Shown here piece by piece: positions 15,301 to 21,152 of a stretch of DNA of 21,152 bases. The notes under the pieces were generated by a model that did not search any database, was not told where the DNA came from, and was given only the letters and a program-made list of their open reading frames with translations. Position 1 is the stretch's first letter, and each line of letters begins with the position of its first letter. This DNA is from an uncultured Lentisphaeria bacterium (GTDB taxonomy: Bacteria > Verrucomicrobiota > Lentisphaeria > Victivallales > Victivallaceae). The stretch lies in contig CALABZ010000009.1 in NCBI GenBank assembly GCA_937888615.1, positions 1-21,152 on the forward strand, written 5' to 3'. Made by a program: the position numbers and the translations under genes.

Positions 15301-16602
15301 TCTGCAGGAAAATGCCGAGGCGGGAAGCGAATCCTTCTCATGGTTCAATCCTGAAAAACGGAGGGAAACCGCATCCAGTTGTTTTTTGGCTGCAAGACAG
15401 ATCAGGAACGGTTCCGCTTCATTCGCGGCGCAGCTTAGAAAGATGGAGGTTTCGGGGACCATTTTCTGCGGCATGCCGGTCATGGAAGGTTTCAGATAGG
15501 CGGCTTCCTGCCAGAGCGTGAAGTCGTTTGTTTTCAGCAGCAGGGACGCAATTTTTTCACTCTGCTTTTCTTCTTCCATGGGCGCGAAGAAAAAATCATC
15601 CAGGAAGGCCTCGATTTTGCCCGATACCCAGAATAATACGATGATGCGTGTTGTTCCCTCCGGAGGATAGAACTCGTCCTTCAATTCATTCCATTGGCCG
15701 GGAACGATGGCCGAAGACGGGAAGCGGTAGGAAATGATCTTCCCCTTGGCGTCCATGAACCCGATGCTTGCTGAAATGCGTGCCTTTTCTCCGGCGGAAA
15801 CGACATAATTCCAAGCGGCGAAACGGTAGCGTCGGCTGCCGGCGTAAGGTAAATCGTTCAGGTTGATGAGAATGGAGCCTTCTTCCGTATCGGAGGCGCA
15901 ATGGAAGGAATATTTCCCGGTCCTTGCTTTGGCGGAACTACGCCGGTAAGTGAAATGATCCTTCCCTGTGTAGTTGTTTTTTCCCATCCGGGGGATTACG
16001 TAATATTCAAACAGTTGAGGCCCTTCGAAAGAAGGATTCCACATCAGGTTGCCATCGGTTCCGGCGGTCTTCGGCAAACTTTTATCCAGAACGAAATCTT
16101 CCAGTTCAGCTTCAAAGATTCCTCTGAGATAAACAATGATTTCTGTCGATTCGGTTTTTTCTCCCAGACGGAACGGATAAAGGAATTTCTGCTCTCCCGT
16201 CTCGGAGAATTCCAAATTCTGTGACCAATAACTTTTGACAATTTTTCCCGTTTGGTCCAGTTGGTTGACCCGTACAATCAGTGAAGAACCTGGGGTGAAG
16301 GAAAGAAGCGAATAACGGAACAGAAAGTAATAATTGACATTGGGGGACAGCGGTTCCATTTTCTTGAAAATGAGGGATGTCACCCCATTTGCTTTGTCGG
16401 AAGCCAGCCGGACAATGTTTGCCCCATCCTCTTTTTTGTCAAAAATGGTTTTCAGGGAGACAGAAGGACTCTTGTCAGTGACAAATTTATCGAAAACCGG
16501 GTCGCCGGCATCTTTCCGGTTCAATCCCCCGTTCACCAGAAGATTGTCCGCGGATGTCGAAAGTGCAACAGCTATGAATAGACTACAGATCAAACCTTTC
16601 AT
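12373..16602 (-). CDS. Large secreted multidomain GH123/DUF4091-like glycosidase
   Basis: A 1409-residue exported protein. Residues 1-18 form a signal peptide (MKGLICSLFIAVALSTSA). Two carbohydrate-binding-type sandwiches follow: NLLVNGGLN (20-28, to ~175) and NLMWNPSFEG (185-194, to ~342). A beta-domain (about 355-515) leads into a TIM barrel (about 520-830) of DUF4091/GH123 type. AYLFDEPEP (667-675) supplies Asp671-Glu672, the Asp-Glu pair of substrate-assisted GH123 enzymes. SMQIREGIDDFDYMKIL (815-831) is the DUF4091 end signature. Then come an Ig-like domain (905-990), a charged helical segment (993-1098) and a C-terminal beta-supersandwich (about 1108-1400). Characterised GH123 enzymes are beta-N-acetylgalactosaminidases; that activity is plausible here, not shown. 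AAGGA, 9 bases before the ATG, lies inside the end of the pseudopilin gene, so the two are coupled. Confidence 0.88.
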   Translation of the reverse strand: MKGLICSLFIAVALSTSADNLLVNGGLNRKDAGDPVFDKFVTDKSPSVSLKTIFDKKEDGANIVRLASDKANGVTSLIFKKMEPLSPNVNYYFLFRYSLLSFTPGSSLIVRVNQLDQTGKIVKSYWSQNLEFSETGEQKFLYPFRLGEKTESTEIIVYLRGIFEAELEDFVLDKSLPKTAGTDGNLMWNPSFEGPQLFEYYVIPRMGKNNYTGKDHFTYRRSSAKARTGKYSFHCASDTEEGSILINLNDLPYAGSRRYRFAAWNYVVSAGEKARISASIGFMDAKGKIISYRFPSSAIVPGQWNELKDEFYPPEGTTRIIVLFWVSGKIEAFLDDFFFAPMEEEKQSEKIASLLLKTNDFTLWQEAAYLKPSMTGMPQKMVPETSIFLSCAANEAEPFLICLAAKKQLDAVSLRFSGLNHEKDSLPASAFSCRRVGFIELKSPDYNPTLKGWNADPLLSGSSFNVQPGENLPLYVTVTVPKGQRPGIYRGRISILEKDDVLAEIPVEVKVRNFELPDSPALRTFFYAWPNQPEYRLLDQRPLPEITADIMGLFKEHRMSGNQAQYPPIPKWTIENGSLKITDWSEFDRVVSSWISEGRRSFVMPPLHFLGDYDGWCYGQKDRSNPGKSPFANVPWLSAEGLKYAGDFAKQYTEHVRAKFPEAHFYAYLFDEPEPKVHADLAKITNALHQAAPDLKIFITKEVCNTLGYVNSWCVSLAPGFVNPKLQKKVHEKGGEIWYYNWTVCLDDHDYIRTRLYPWQIYFADGDGGLLWNTTWAPRGINPWTQMDKTSKCGAATIFYPPREKGEHIVPSLRSMQIREGIDDFDYMKILEKQIDRAFPGQGKKRVKEILSELLQETAVPSAAYMQKAKKILLELLPDMPFGYRNDARLLYRLREKLGNEIENFNLPPVSLVLSTPMDNSHTDLTEVVFQIYAAEGTTVSINGKNAGKVEKNGSLDIPFTLEKPGLNEVRIEVSRQGEKKEFIRRFFLNSDAQLEELKKLRDQCAGKPSLLKPIDDFFQSIQQGKSYTAKEREKAFILLKETRRELLKQKLAQTRDFRNNLQKALFERAGMADQSACYDRAEYYLKLAEEAAQAGDMKDFKVKVNPVVFQGHPGFVLDNGTISVGFTETAGRLFSFKVHGMECLDPGSYANALPQVDRMSKKISREMVRRQVDYGGFSDEDAMGRWAVSLADWDINFVKLSPDVVSIAISTTFPDRPFQITRTMSLKAASSEFEMSYEISNLLPEGMQSDDPSHYQFAWRGRLVPAIGPDKQENDTLCIPAVEDHLFPETRFSKSNPIHYERQNFSLKDHWAGAFDPKTGVGMAILGDAAITHGYVWFNSEGDHMGKHRLYTLEFPRSRYGTSIHDVLPNSPFSIPPGKKFSFTIRLRGISGVRSEKDFAEEIEKTQP

Positions 16603-16607
16603 CGGAT

Positions 16608-17384
16608 TCAGTCCTTCGTTTGGGGGTTGTACGTATCAAACATGCTTCCCCAGTAGGAGTACATGCCCAAAGTTCTCATTTTTGTATACTGCATCCAAGT
16701 CACATGACCGTCGAAACAGTTGTAATTGGAACCGTTGGCATGCCGCCACGTGAAACTGCCGGCTTGCGGATTGAAAAACTGCGGATCGCCGTTTTTCTTG
16801 ATCTCAAGTATGAATTGTTTTTTCGAGGGCTGCTTTATGTTCTGAATCTTCGCATTGCGGATGTTTACTCCGTCGCTGCCGACATTTTGACTCGGAGAGT
16901 ATTGTGCAATATAGGTATTGACGCTGTAACTGATGAAATAGCTATTTAACGGTTCCGAGCCGGCAGAAGGACAATTGAACAGGTTATCGAGAACTTTGTG
17001 TTTGCTCGCCAATTGATAATGTTCCGCGCCGGGCATAAGCTGATAGCCCACATAGGGGGCAAGACGGCAATACCATGTCGGGCATCTTTCCGATCCGTTC
17101 CCGTTCCAGACGCTCGCCGTACCGTCATCCCGGCCGAACGGGATATAGTCGTTGTAGTCCATTGTATACGCGGCTGTATTTATCCCATGTTGTTTCAACT
17201 GGTTGGTACAGCTGATTGCCAAAGCCTTTTCGCGTGCCTTGCTCAAAGCGGGAAGAAGCATGGCCGCAAGGATGGCGATGATCGCAATCACCACCAAGAG
17301 CTCTATTAATGTGAATTGAATTTTCTTTTGATCTGGTTCTTTCATCCTACAGTTCATCTTTTTGTCGGAACTTCTCTTTTTCAT
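16608..17384 (-). CDS. PulG-like pseudopilin with H-X9-DG motif
   Basis: A 258-residue prepilin-type protein. After a basic 23-residue leader comes FTLIELLVVIAIIAILAAML (24-43), the class III prepilin signal, with Glu28 at position +5. Gln23 replaces the usual Gly at -1, which is common in Lentisphaerota-like pseudopilins and may alter processing. AMLLPALSKAREKA (41-54) and SCTNQLKQ (58-65) are typical of this group. The C-terminal H215-X9-D225-G226 motif is the H-X9-DG signature. A near-perfect AAAGGAGG precedes the ATG, predicting high expression. It heads the operon, just before the large GH123-like protein, so it may bind the substrate at the envelope or help display or export the enzyme. 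Its actual function is unknown. Confidence 0.93.
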   Translation of the reverse strand: MKKRSSDKKMNCRMKEPDQKKIQFTLIELLVVIAIIAILAAMLLPALSKAREKALAISCTNQLKQHGINTAAYTMDYNDYIPFGRDDGTASVWNGNGSERCPTWYCRLAPYVGYQLMPGAEHYQLASKHKVLDNLFNCPSAGSEPLNSYFISYSVNTYIAQYSPSQNVGSDGVNIRNAKIQNIKQPSKKQFILEIKKNGDPQFFNPQAGSFTWRHANGSNYNCFDGHVTWMQYTKMRTLGMYSYWGSMFDTYNPQTKD

Positions 17385-17451
17385 GTCGTCCTCCTTTTGC
17401 TGTCATCTTAAATCAGAATACGATTTGCAGAAAATCTTTTGCATTAGTATA

Positions 17452-17479
17452 ATTATAATCCTGTGGTGATTTTTTTCAA
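17452..17479 (-). promoter_or_regulatory. Promoter of the pseudopilin-glycosidase operon
   Basis: On the minus strand, TTGAAA (17474-17479), a 16-base spacer and TATAAT (17452-17457) form a strong sigma-70-like promoter. It leaves a leader of about 60 bases before the pseudopilin ATG at 17384, with AAAGGAGG next to the start. Confidence 0.6.
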
Positions 17480-17513
17480 GATTACTATGAAGTGCTGATG
17501 CCGAAAAAATGCG

Positions 17514-17528
17514 CAAACAGAACGTTTG
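17514..17528. promoter_or_regulatory. Candidate operator, inverted repeat CAAAC-N5-GTTTG
   Basis: CAAAC (17514-17518) and GTTTG (17524-17528) form an interrupted inverted repeat with GC-rich flanks. It ends five bases before the LacI gene's -35 and lies upstream of the divergent operon's -35 at 17474-17479. The position fits a binding site for one of the two LacI-type regulators. This is inference from symmetry and location. Confidence 0.35.
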
Positions 17529-17533
17529 GCCTA

Positions 17534-17573
17534 TTGAAATTTTATGCTTTCTGAACTATATTACTTTGGAGGG
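17534..17573 (+). promoter_or_regulatory. Promoter and ribosome binding site of the LacI-type gene pair
   Basis: TTGAAA (17534-17539), a 17-base spacer and TATATT (17557-17562) form a strong promoter, followed by GGAGGG (17568-17573) six bases before the ATG at 17579. The short distance from -10 to ATG implies a very short 5' leader. Confidence 0.6.
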
Positions 17574-17578
17574 AAAAA

Positions 17579-18493
17579 ATGCCCAAGACAGTTCTTCGCG
17601 ATATCGCACAATATGCCGGGTGTTCAGTCACTCAAGCTTCCACGGCTTTGAATAATATGCCGCGCGTTGCGCCGCAAACCCGGGAACGGGTACAGGAAGC
17701 CGCAAGGAAACTCGAGTATCGTCAGCGCACGGGGAGGATAGCCGTTACTGGCGAGTTGTCCGGGATGGTGATGATGAAGCTCCGGGAAGCGGGCATGGAA
17801 CCTGTATTCATGAACCCGTTTGACCCGCGCTGTGAATATCTTTTTGACGGTGTCCTTCATATCGGATACAATGACCTCTGCGCCAGAGAATGGGCGGAAA
17901 AGTACCGTCTTCCGCTCGTAACGGTCAATGACTATGGAAATAAACTGGAAAATATCAGTTCGTTTCTTCCGGATGCCTTTCTGGAAATGAACTTGTGTAT
18001 CAGGCATCTTGCTGATCTGGGGCATCATCGGCTCGTCCGGCTTTGCCATAAGGACCCGGGGGGACCGCGTTATCAGCTGCGTGGCAAAGCCGAGTTCTAT
18101 AAAACCGGCGCGATGCTGGGATATCCTCCGGAAAACCTGCTCAATATCCATTTCAGCGGAGAACTTCCCGCGCTGAAAGCCGCCATCGGGGAGGCTTTGA
18201 GGTTCAGGGCAACCGGATTCATTGTCATTCATAATGATTCCTCATGTGATATCCGGAAGATCTTTCACGGATTCGGTAAACGTGTTCCCGAAGATGTTTC
18301 CCTGATTGTTCTGGACGATACTCCGTATTCGGCAAAGTTCGGTCTGACCGGCTATACGATCGACTGGGATACCTTGATAGACGAGGCGATTCTGAAGTTG
18401 TTCATGACCATTCAGGGACCGTGCGAGCCGGAACAAGTCCTTGTTCCCGGCAGATTGATCGTTCGTGAGTCAACGGGGAGGGCTCTTTTATGA
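17579..18493 (+). CDS. LacI-family transcriptional regulator
   Basis: A 304-residue DNA-binding protein. The N-terminal LacI helix-turn-helix covers residues 5-48 (LRDIAQYAGCSVTQASTALN, then RVAPQTRERVQEAARKLEYR). The rest forms a shortened periplasmic-binding-like effector domain, with FDGVLHIGYND (88-98), LPLVTVND (110-117), HLADLGHHRLVRLCH (143-157) and a C-terminal P-E-D-V-S-L-I-V-L-D-D strand typical of LacI proteins. At 304 residues it is about 30 shorter than usual; the hinge-proximal part is abbreviated. It is divergent from the pseudopilin/glycosidase operon, so it most likely represses or activates it in response to a released sugar. The last codons overlap the next gene by four bases (TTATGA). 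Start supported by GGAGGG. Confidence 0.92.
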   Translation: MPKTVLRDIAQYAGCSVTQASTALNNMPRVAPQTRERVQEAARKLEYRQRTGRIAVTGELSGMVMMKLREAGMEPVFMNPFDPRCEYLFDGVLHIGYNDLCAREWAEKYRLPLVTVNDYGNKLENISSFLPDAFLEMNLCIRHLADLGHHRLVRLCHKDPGGPRYQLRGKAEFYKTGAMLGYPPENLLNIHFSGELPALKAAIGEALRFRATGFIVIHNDSSCDIRKIFHGFGKRVPEDVSLIVLDDTPYSAKFGLTGYTIDWDTLIDEAILKLFMTIQGPCEPEQVLVPGRLIVRESTGRALL

Positions 18494-18840
18494 AAACAAA
18501 ACTTTCCGACATTGCGACGGAACTGGGCGTTTCCGTATCCCAGGTTTCGCGTGCTCTTTCGAACCAGAAACGGGTATCACCCGAGCTGGTGAAACGAGTT
18601 CGAAGCGTGGCGGAACGGCTCCATTACAGGAATCTTTCTCCGGTTCATCGGAAGACCGTTGCGATCCTTTGCAGGGAATTCGATATGGAAACCGTAGAAG
18701 AAGTTCGGAAACGTGTCCGTAAGCTGGAAGCGGCAAGAAACAAGGTCATGGTCCTGTATGAAGACCGTGCAAGCATACTCGACAGATTCGTATTCGATTC
18801 TGTGATTGACATGAGAACCCGTCCATCGGAAAAATCCTGA
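18490..18840 (+). CDS. Truncated LacI-family regulator (DNA-binding domain plus stub)
   Basis: A 116-residue protein with a complete LacI helix-turn-helix (LSDIATELGVSVSQVSRALS, then RVSPELVKRVRSVAERLHYR, residues 5-48). The first strands of the effector domain follow (KTVAILCREF, about 59-68, and DRFVFDSVIDM, about 97-107), which align with RIAVTGELSG and YLFDGVLHI of the upstream paralogue. It then ends at TGA 18838-18840, about 190 residues short. Another frame across this point stays open to a TAA at 18918-18920 and reads NPENSVLASIFLYDWDGYER, which is protein-like, so a frameshift plus deletion is possible. GGGGAGGG precedes the ATG, and translation is probably coupled to the first regulator. 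It may be a decaying pseudogene or a working short DNA-binding protein that competes with the first. Confidence 0.8.
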   Translation: MKTKLSDIATELGVSVSQVSRALSNQKRVSPELVKRVRSVAERLHYRNLSPVHRKTVAILCREFDMETVEEVRKRVRKLEAARNKVMVLYEDRASILDRFVFDSVIDMRTRPSEKS

Positions 18841-18914
18841 AAATTCAGTTTTGGCATCCATTTTTCTCTATGATTGGGATGGCTATGAACGCGGTGGGAC
18901 AGCGAGGTTCTCAT
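18811..18914. repeat. 9-bp inverted repeat around the truncated LacI end
   Basis: ATGAGAACC (18811-18819) recurs in inverted form as GGTTCTCAT (18906-18914). The first copy lies in the last codons of the truncated LacI gene, the second spans the stop of the isomerase gene. It may mark a rearrangement point, but a 9-bp match in this span could be chance. Confidence 0.3.
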
Positions 18915-19600
18915 TCCCGTAAAAATTTTCCGTAGTCGCAGACAAGCAATCTGTAAGGGAGTTCATCCTCATCAATTTCCGGAAAACGCAACTGCGGTTC
19001 CAGACAGATGTTGTCGGTATGATCATCATTGACAAATGAAACTTCCCCGATCATGACAGGACCAGTCCCATTTTCCGCGTGAAAGGTGTGGTAGAGTCCG
19101 GGTGTAAGAGAAATGCTTTCACCGGGTTCAAGCAGAAGTTTTTCACCGGGTCTGACTTCACAGCGGACACCGTCCCGTGCGACAATCACCGTCTGTTCCC
19201 CGTCAAGTTGATTATCTTCGGTATGGCAATAGAGCTCAAAGGAAAGTCGTCCGCCCGCCCGATTGATGATGTCTTCCGTTTTAACCGCATGATAATGCAT
19301 CAGTGTCAGCTGGTTCTCCCGTGAAATCATGATTTTCTCCGCGTAGGGTTTCGGATATTTCCGGCTACCGGTCAACCCGTTGCGGATCGTAAACAGGAGC
19401 AATCCTTCCTTGAGAAAATTCCCTTTCCCGAAGTCGGTTATATCCCATCCGAGTTCACAGTCGAGAATCTCATTGATCTCGTCACCTTTGTCCCGCCAGT
19501 TTTCCACAGACCATGAGGCGAACGGGGGCAAATGGAAATGATTGATCCTGAAAAATCCTTCGGCTTCGCGAATGTAGCGATTGATGTCGGAACGTTTCAT
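18911..19600 (-). CDS. D-lyxose/D-mannose isomerase (cupin type)
   Basis: A 229-residue cupin-fold sugar isomerase. D-lyxose ketol-isomerases (EC 5.3.1.15) interconvert D-lyxose and D-xylulose, and D-mannose and D-fructose. The family sequence is clear: MKRSDINRYIREAEGFF (1-17), HFHLPPFASW (21-30), LGWDITDFGKGNF (50-62), LLLFTIRNG (67-75) and KPYAEKIMIS (84-93). The metal site is His102 and His104 in MHYHAVKTED, Glu109, and His171 in PGLYHTF. Length is as expected. AAAGGA precedes the ATG. The gene is the third in a row after a PfkB-type kinase and an AraC regulator, which suggests isomerisation followed by phosphorylation of the keto-sugar. It is cytoplasmic. Which sugar is the natural substrate is not decided by sequence. 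Confidence 0.93.
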   Translation of the reverse strand: MKRSDINRYIREAEGFFRINHFHLPPFASWSVENWRDKGDEINEILDCELGWDITDFGKGNFLKEGLLLFTIRNGLTGSRKYPKPYAEKIMISRENQLTLMHYHAVKTEDIINRAGGRLSFELYCHTEDNQLDGEQTVIVARDGVRCEVRPGEKLLLEPGESISLTPGLYHTFHAENGTGPVMIGEVSFVNDDHTDNICLEPQLRFPEIDEDELPYRLLVCDYGKFLRE

Positions 19601-19674
19601 GCAGCACAGTCCTTTTGTAATTTCTATTTGATTGTTTTTTTATGGGTGAACCCGTCATCCGGATCCCGTACCGT

Positions 19675-20568
19675 TTACAAACCGTTTCCGTTCTGTTCTG
19701 CTTTTGCCGCTTCCCGCAGCCGGTACCGAAATTCCCGTGGCGCGGTACCATGCCGCTTCCGGAACAAACGATTGAAGTTTGCCAGGTTGGTAAATCCGCA
19801 GAGATTCGCGATTTCCGCGATTCCGAGGGAAGTGTCCGCCAACATCCGTTCCACCTCGGCTAAACGAAAGTCCATCAGATATTCAGAAAAGTTTTTCCGG
19901 ACCATCCTTCGCAGCATGCGTCCAAAAACATCAGGAGAGACCCCGGCGGCTTTTGCTGTTTCCGCCAGATAAATCCGCTTTTGAAAATGGGCGTGGATAT
20001 ATTCCAGACCGCGCTTGAGCCGTTGGGAATCAAAGTCATTCAACCCTCCCGGCAGCGGATTTTCAAGAGTTCTATAATTCGAAACAGCAAGTTCAGCCAG
20101 AATCATCAGGAGTCGGGGTACTTTGAAAAGTTCCGGCGCATTATGCAGCGCATGTATTTTTTCAGCCATCCCGCGGCTGTCTTCCAAGCGGAAGACAACC
20201 CCCTGTGAGGCGGCTTCCAACAGGATTCGCACCGGGGACATTTCCCTGAGTTGAACGATGTCGCCAAACCCCTGCCGGGAAAATTTGATCACAAGGGACT
20301 GGGAATTGCCACGGTTCGGGGCCGGCACGGTAATGTAATTGTGTGGAAGATTTCTGCCGAACAAAGCAAGATGTCCTGGTTGAAATAATTCAAGTTTCCG
20401 TCCGATCAGAATGCTGCCGGAACCCGCCTCCACATAAGTCAACTCGAATTCAGGATGATAATGATAAACACAACGAAGTTTTGGACCGGACACAACTTCG
20501 GTCGTCACTCCGGTCCCCATGAGCCCGACTTCTTCGAAAATCGGAGATTTGATCCGTTCCCGTCTCAT
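19675..20568 (-). CDS. AraC-family transcriptional regulator with cupin sensor domain
   Basis: A 297-residue regulator. The N-terminal cupin domain shows YHYHPEFELTYVEAGSGSIL (35-54) and GHLALFGRNLPHNY (65-78), the usual sugar-sensing fold. The C-terminal ~85 residues hold two helix-turn-helices: LAETAKAAGVSPDVFGRMLR and IAEIANLCGFTNLANFNRLF, followed by GTAPREFR. The ATG comes six bases after the stop of the upstream kinase gene, with AAGGA overlapping that gene's end. It lies between the kinase and the isomerase on the same strand and probably controls this sugar-use cluster. The effector is likely the sugar handled there, by inference. Confidence 0.94.
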   Translation of the reverse strand: MRRERIKSPIFEEVGLMGTGVTTEVVSGPKLRCVYHYHPEFELTYVEAGSGSILIGRKLELFQPGHLALFGRNLPHNYITVPAPNRGNSQSLVIKFSRQGFGDIVQLREMSPVRILLEAASQGVVFRLEDSRGMAEKIHALHNAPELFKVPRLLMILAELAVSNYRTLENPLPGGLNDFDSQRLKRGLEYIHAHFQKRIYLAETAKAAGVSPDVFGRMLRRMVRKNFSEYLMDFRLAEVERMLADTSLGIAEIANLCGFTNLANFNRLFRKRHGTAPREFRYRLREAAKAEQNGNGL

Positions 20569-20574
20569 CTTTAC

Positions 20575-21152
20575 TCAATCCTTTTCTCTGCCGCGGGCGA
20601 CAGTTTTTTTCAGTTTTTTCGGACTCTTTCGCATGGGAACCGTTGCTAAAAATTCCGTGACTTTTTCCAGAGACGGAATGCCCGCGATTGAATTACGCCG
20701 CATAACGGCGCAAGCCGCGGTTCCGGTCGCAAGCCGGACAGACTGCTCTGGACCGTATCCACCGGCCAGACCTGCCAGAAATCCTGCAATGGAGGCATCT
20801 CCTGCGCCGGTGGTCCCCGCGGCCCGTACACGGCAGGCCGGCAGCCAAAATTCACCTCCGGTCCAGTCCTGCCATTCGGGACTGATCTTTCGCAGGATTT
20901 TCAGCCGTTCCGGATCGGACGATGAGCGGAAATAGATCCCGTTTCTGCCCAGTTTGATCATGACGGCACCGCAGCCGCAGTCAAGAAGAAAATCCGAAAT
21001 TTCATGCAGTATTGCGCCGTCTAGAATGCCCTGTTCCCGCCGGAGCATGAATAGAAGTTCATCAATGCTGGGCAGGAAAAAATCGGTGTGCGGCAGGACA
21101 TTCCGCAAATAATGGACCCAGTCCATGTCATAGGAAAAACTGCCGGGCGAAG
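20575..21152 (-). CDS. PfkB-family carbohydrate kinase, C-terminal part (cut by window edge)
   Basis: About 191 residues of a ribokinase/PfkB-type sugar kinase are visible; the N-terminal ~100-130 residues lie beyond the window. The signature AAGTTGAGDASIAGFLAGLA (codons near 20830-20770) contains the anion hole and the catalytic Asp (GAGD, codon at 20797-20799). LPSIDELLFML stands in for the usual LPNxxE motif, and VMIKLGRNGIYF is the conserved K-x-G-x-x-G strand. It would phosphorylate a sugar with ATP in the cytoplasm. With a lyxose/mannose isomerase two genes downstream, xylulose or fructose is a reasonable substrate guess. The C-terminal tail is basic (KKLKKTVARGREKD). Confidence 0.93.
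   Translation of the reverse strand, partial: SPGSFSYDMDWVHYLRNVLPHTDFFLPSIDELLFMLRREQGILDGAILHEISDFLLDCGCGAVMIKLGRNGIYFRSSSDPERLKILRKISPEWQDWTGGEFWLPACRVRAAGTTGAGDASIAGFLAGLAGGYGPEQSVRLATGTAACAVMRRNSIAGIPSLEKVTEFLATVPMRKSPKKLKKTVARGREKD

Noticed and set aside
1..21152. CRISPR array, tRNA, rRNA or phage genes
   Set aside because: No regularly spaced repeats, no cloverleaf-like sequence and no structural phage proteins were seen on either strand.

Overview
The window looks like chromosomal DNA of a carbohydrate-degrading anaerobe of the phylum Lentisphaerota (Victivallis-like). This is inferred from protein style, not proven. It carries a short PulG-like pseudopilin with an H-X9-DG motif at the head of a glycosidase operon. 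It also has LacI- and AraC-type regulators beside glycoside hydrolases, and a glycyl radical enzyme (GRE) with its activase. No rRNA, tRNA or CRISPR array was seen.

Left part (1-6122). Two degraded transposase fragments bracket a metabolic block: an IS91/ISCR-type C-terminus (192-582, minus) and a DUF772/IS5-IS1182-type N-terminal piece (about 5686-5923, plus). Both carry a frameshift that a 2-base loss would explain. Between them lie: (i) two small overlapping minus-strand genes resembling a truncated DUF3990 protein and a DUF3791 partner; (ii) a minus-strand operon of a 39-codon remnant of a short-chain dehydrogenase, a GRE with an unusual active-site signature, and its radical-SAM activase; (iii) a divergent AraC-family regulator.

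Central part (6123-17384, minus). Transcription probably starts at a good promoter near 17450. The order is pseudopilin, a 1409-residue secreted GH123/DUF4091-like protein, a GH127 (DUF1680) enzyme, an AAC(3)-family acetyltransferase, a GH5/GH42-like glycosidase, then, after a possible terminator, a Gfo/Idh/MocA protein resembling GH109. This reads as a locus for breaking down a complex glycan, with an outer or secreted step (the GH123-like protein) and cytoplasmic steps (the enzymes without signal peptides). No transporter is in the window.

Right part (17385-21152). Divergent from the glycan operon are two overlapping LacI-family genes. The first is full length; the second keeps its DNA-binding domain but has lost most of its effector domain. 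Converging on them is a minus-strand cluster of a PfkB-family sugar kinase (cut by the window edge), an AraC-family regulator with a cupin sensor, and a D-lyxose/D-mannose isomerase. The isomerase would supply a keto-sugar and the kinase would trap it.

Most promising for follow-up: the GRE with its clipped dehydrogenase leader, the pseudopilin-led glycan operon, and the truncated LacI paralogue.
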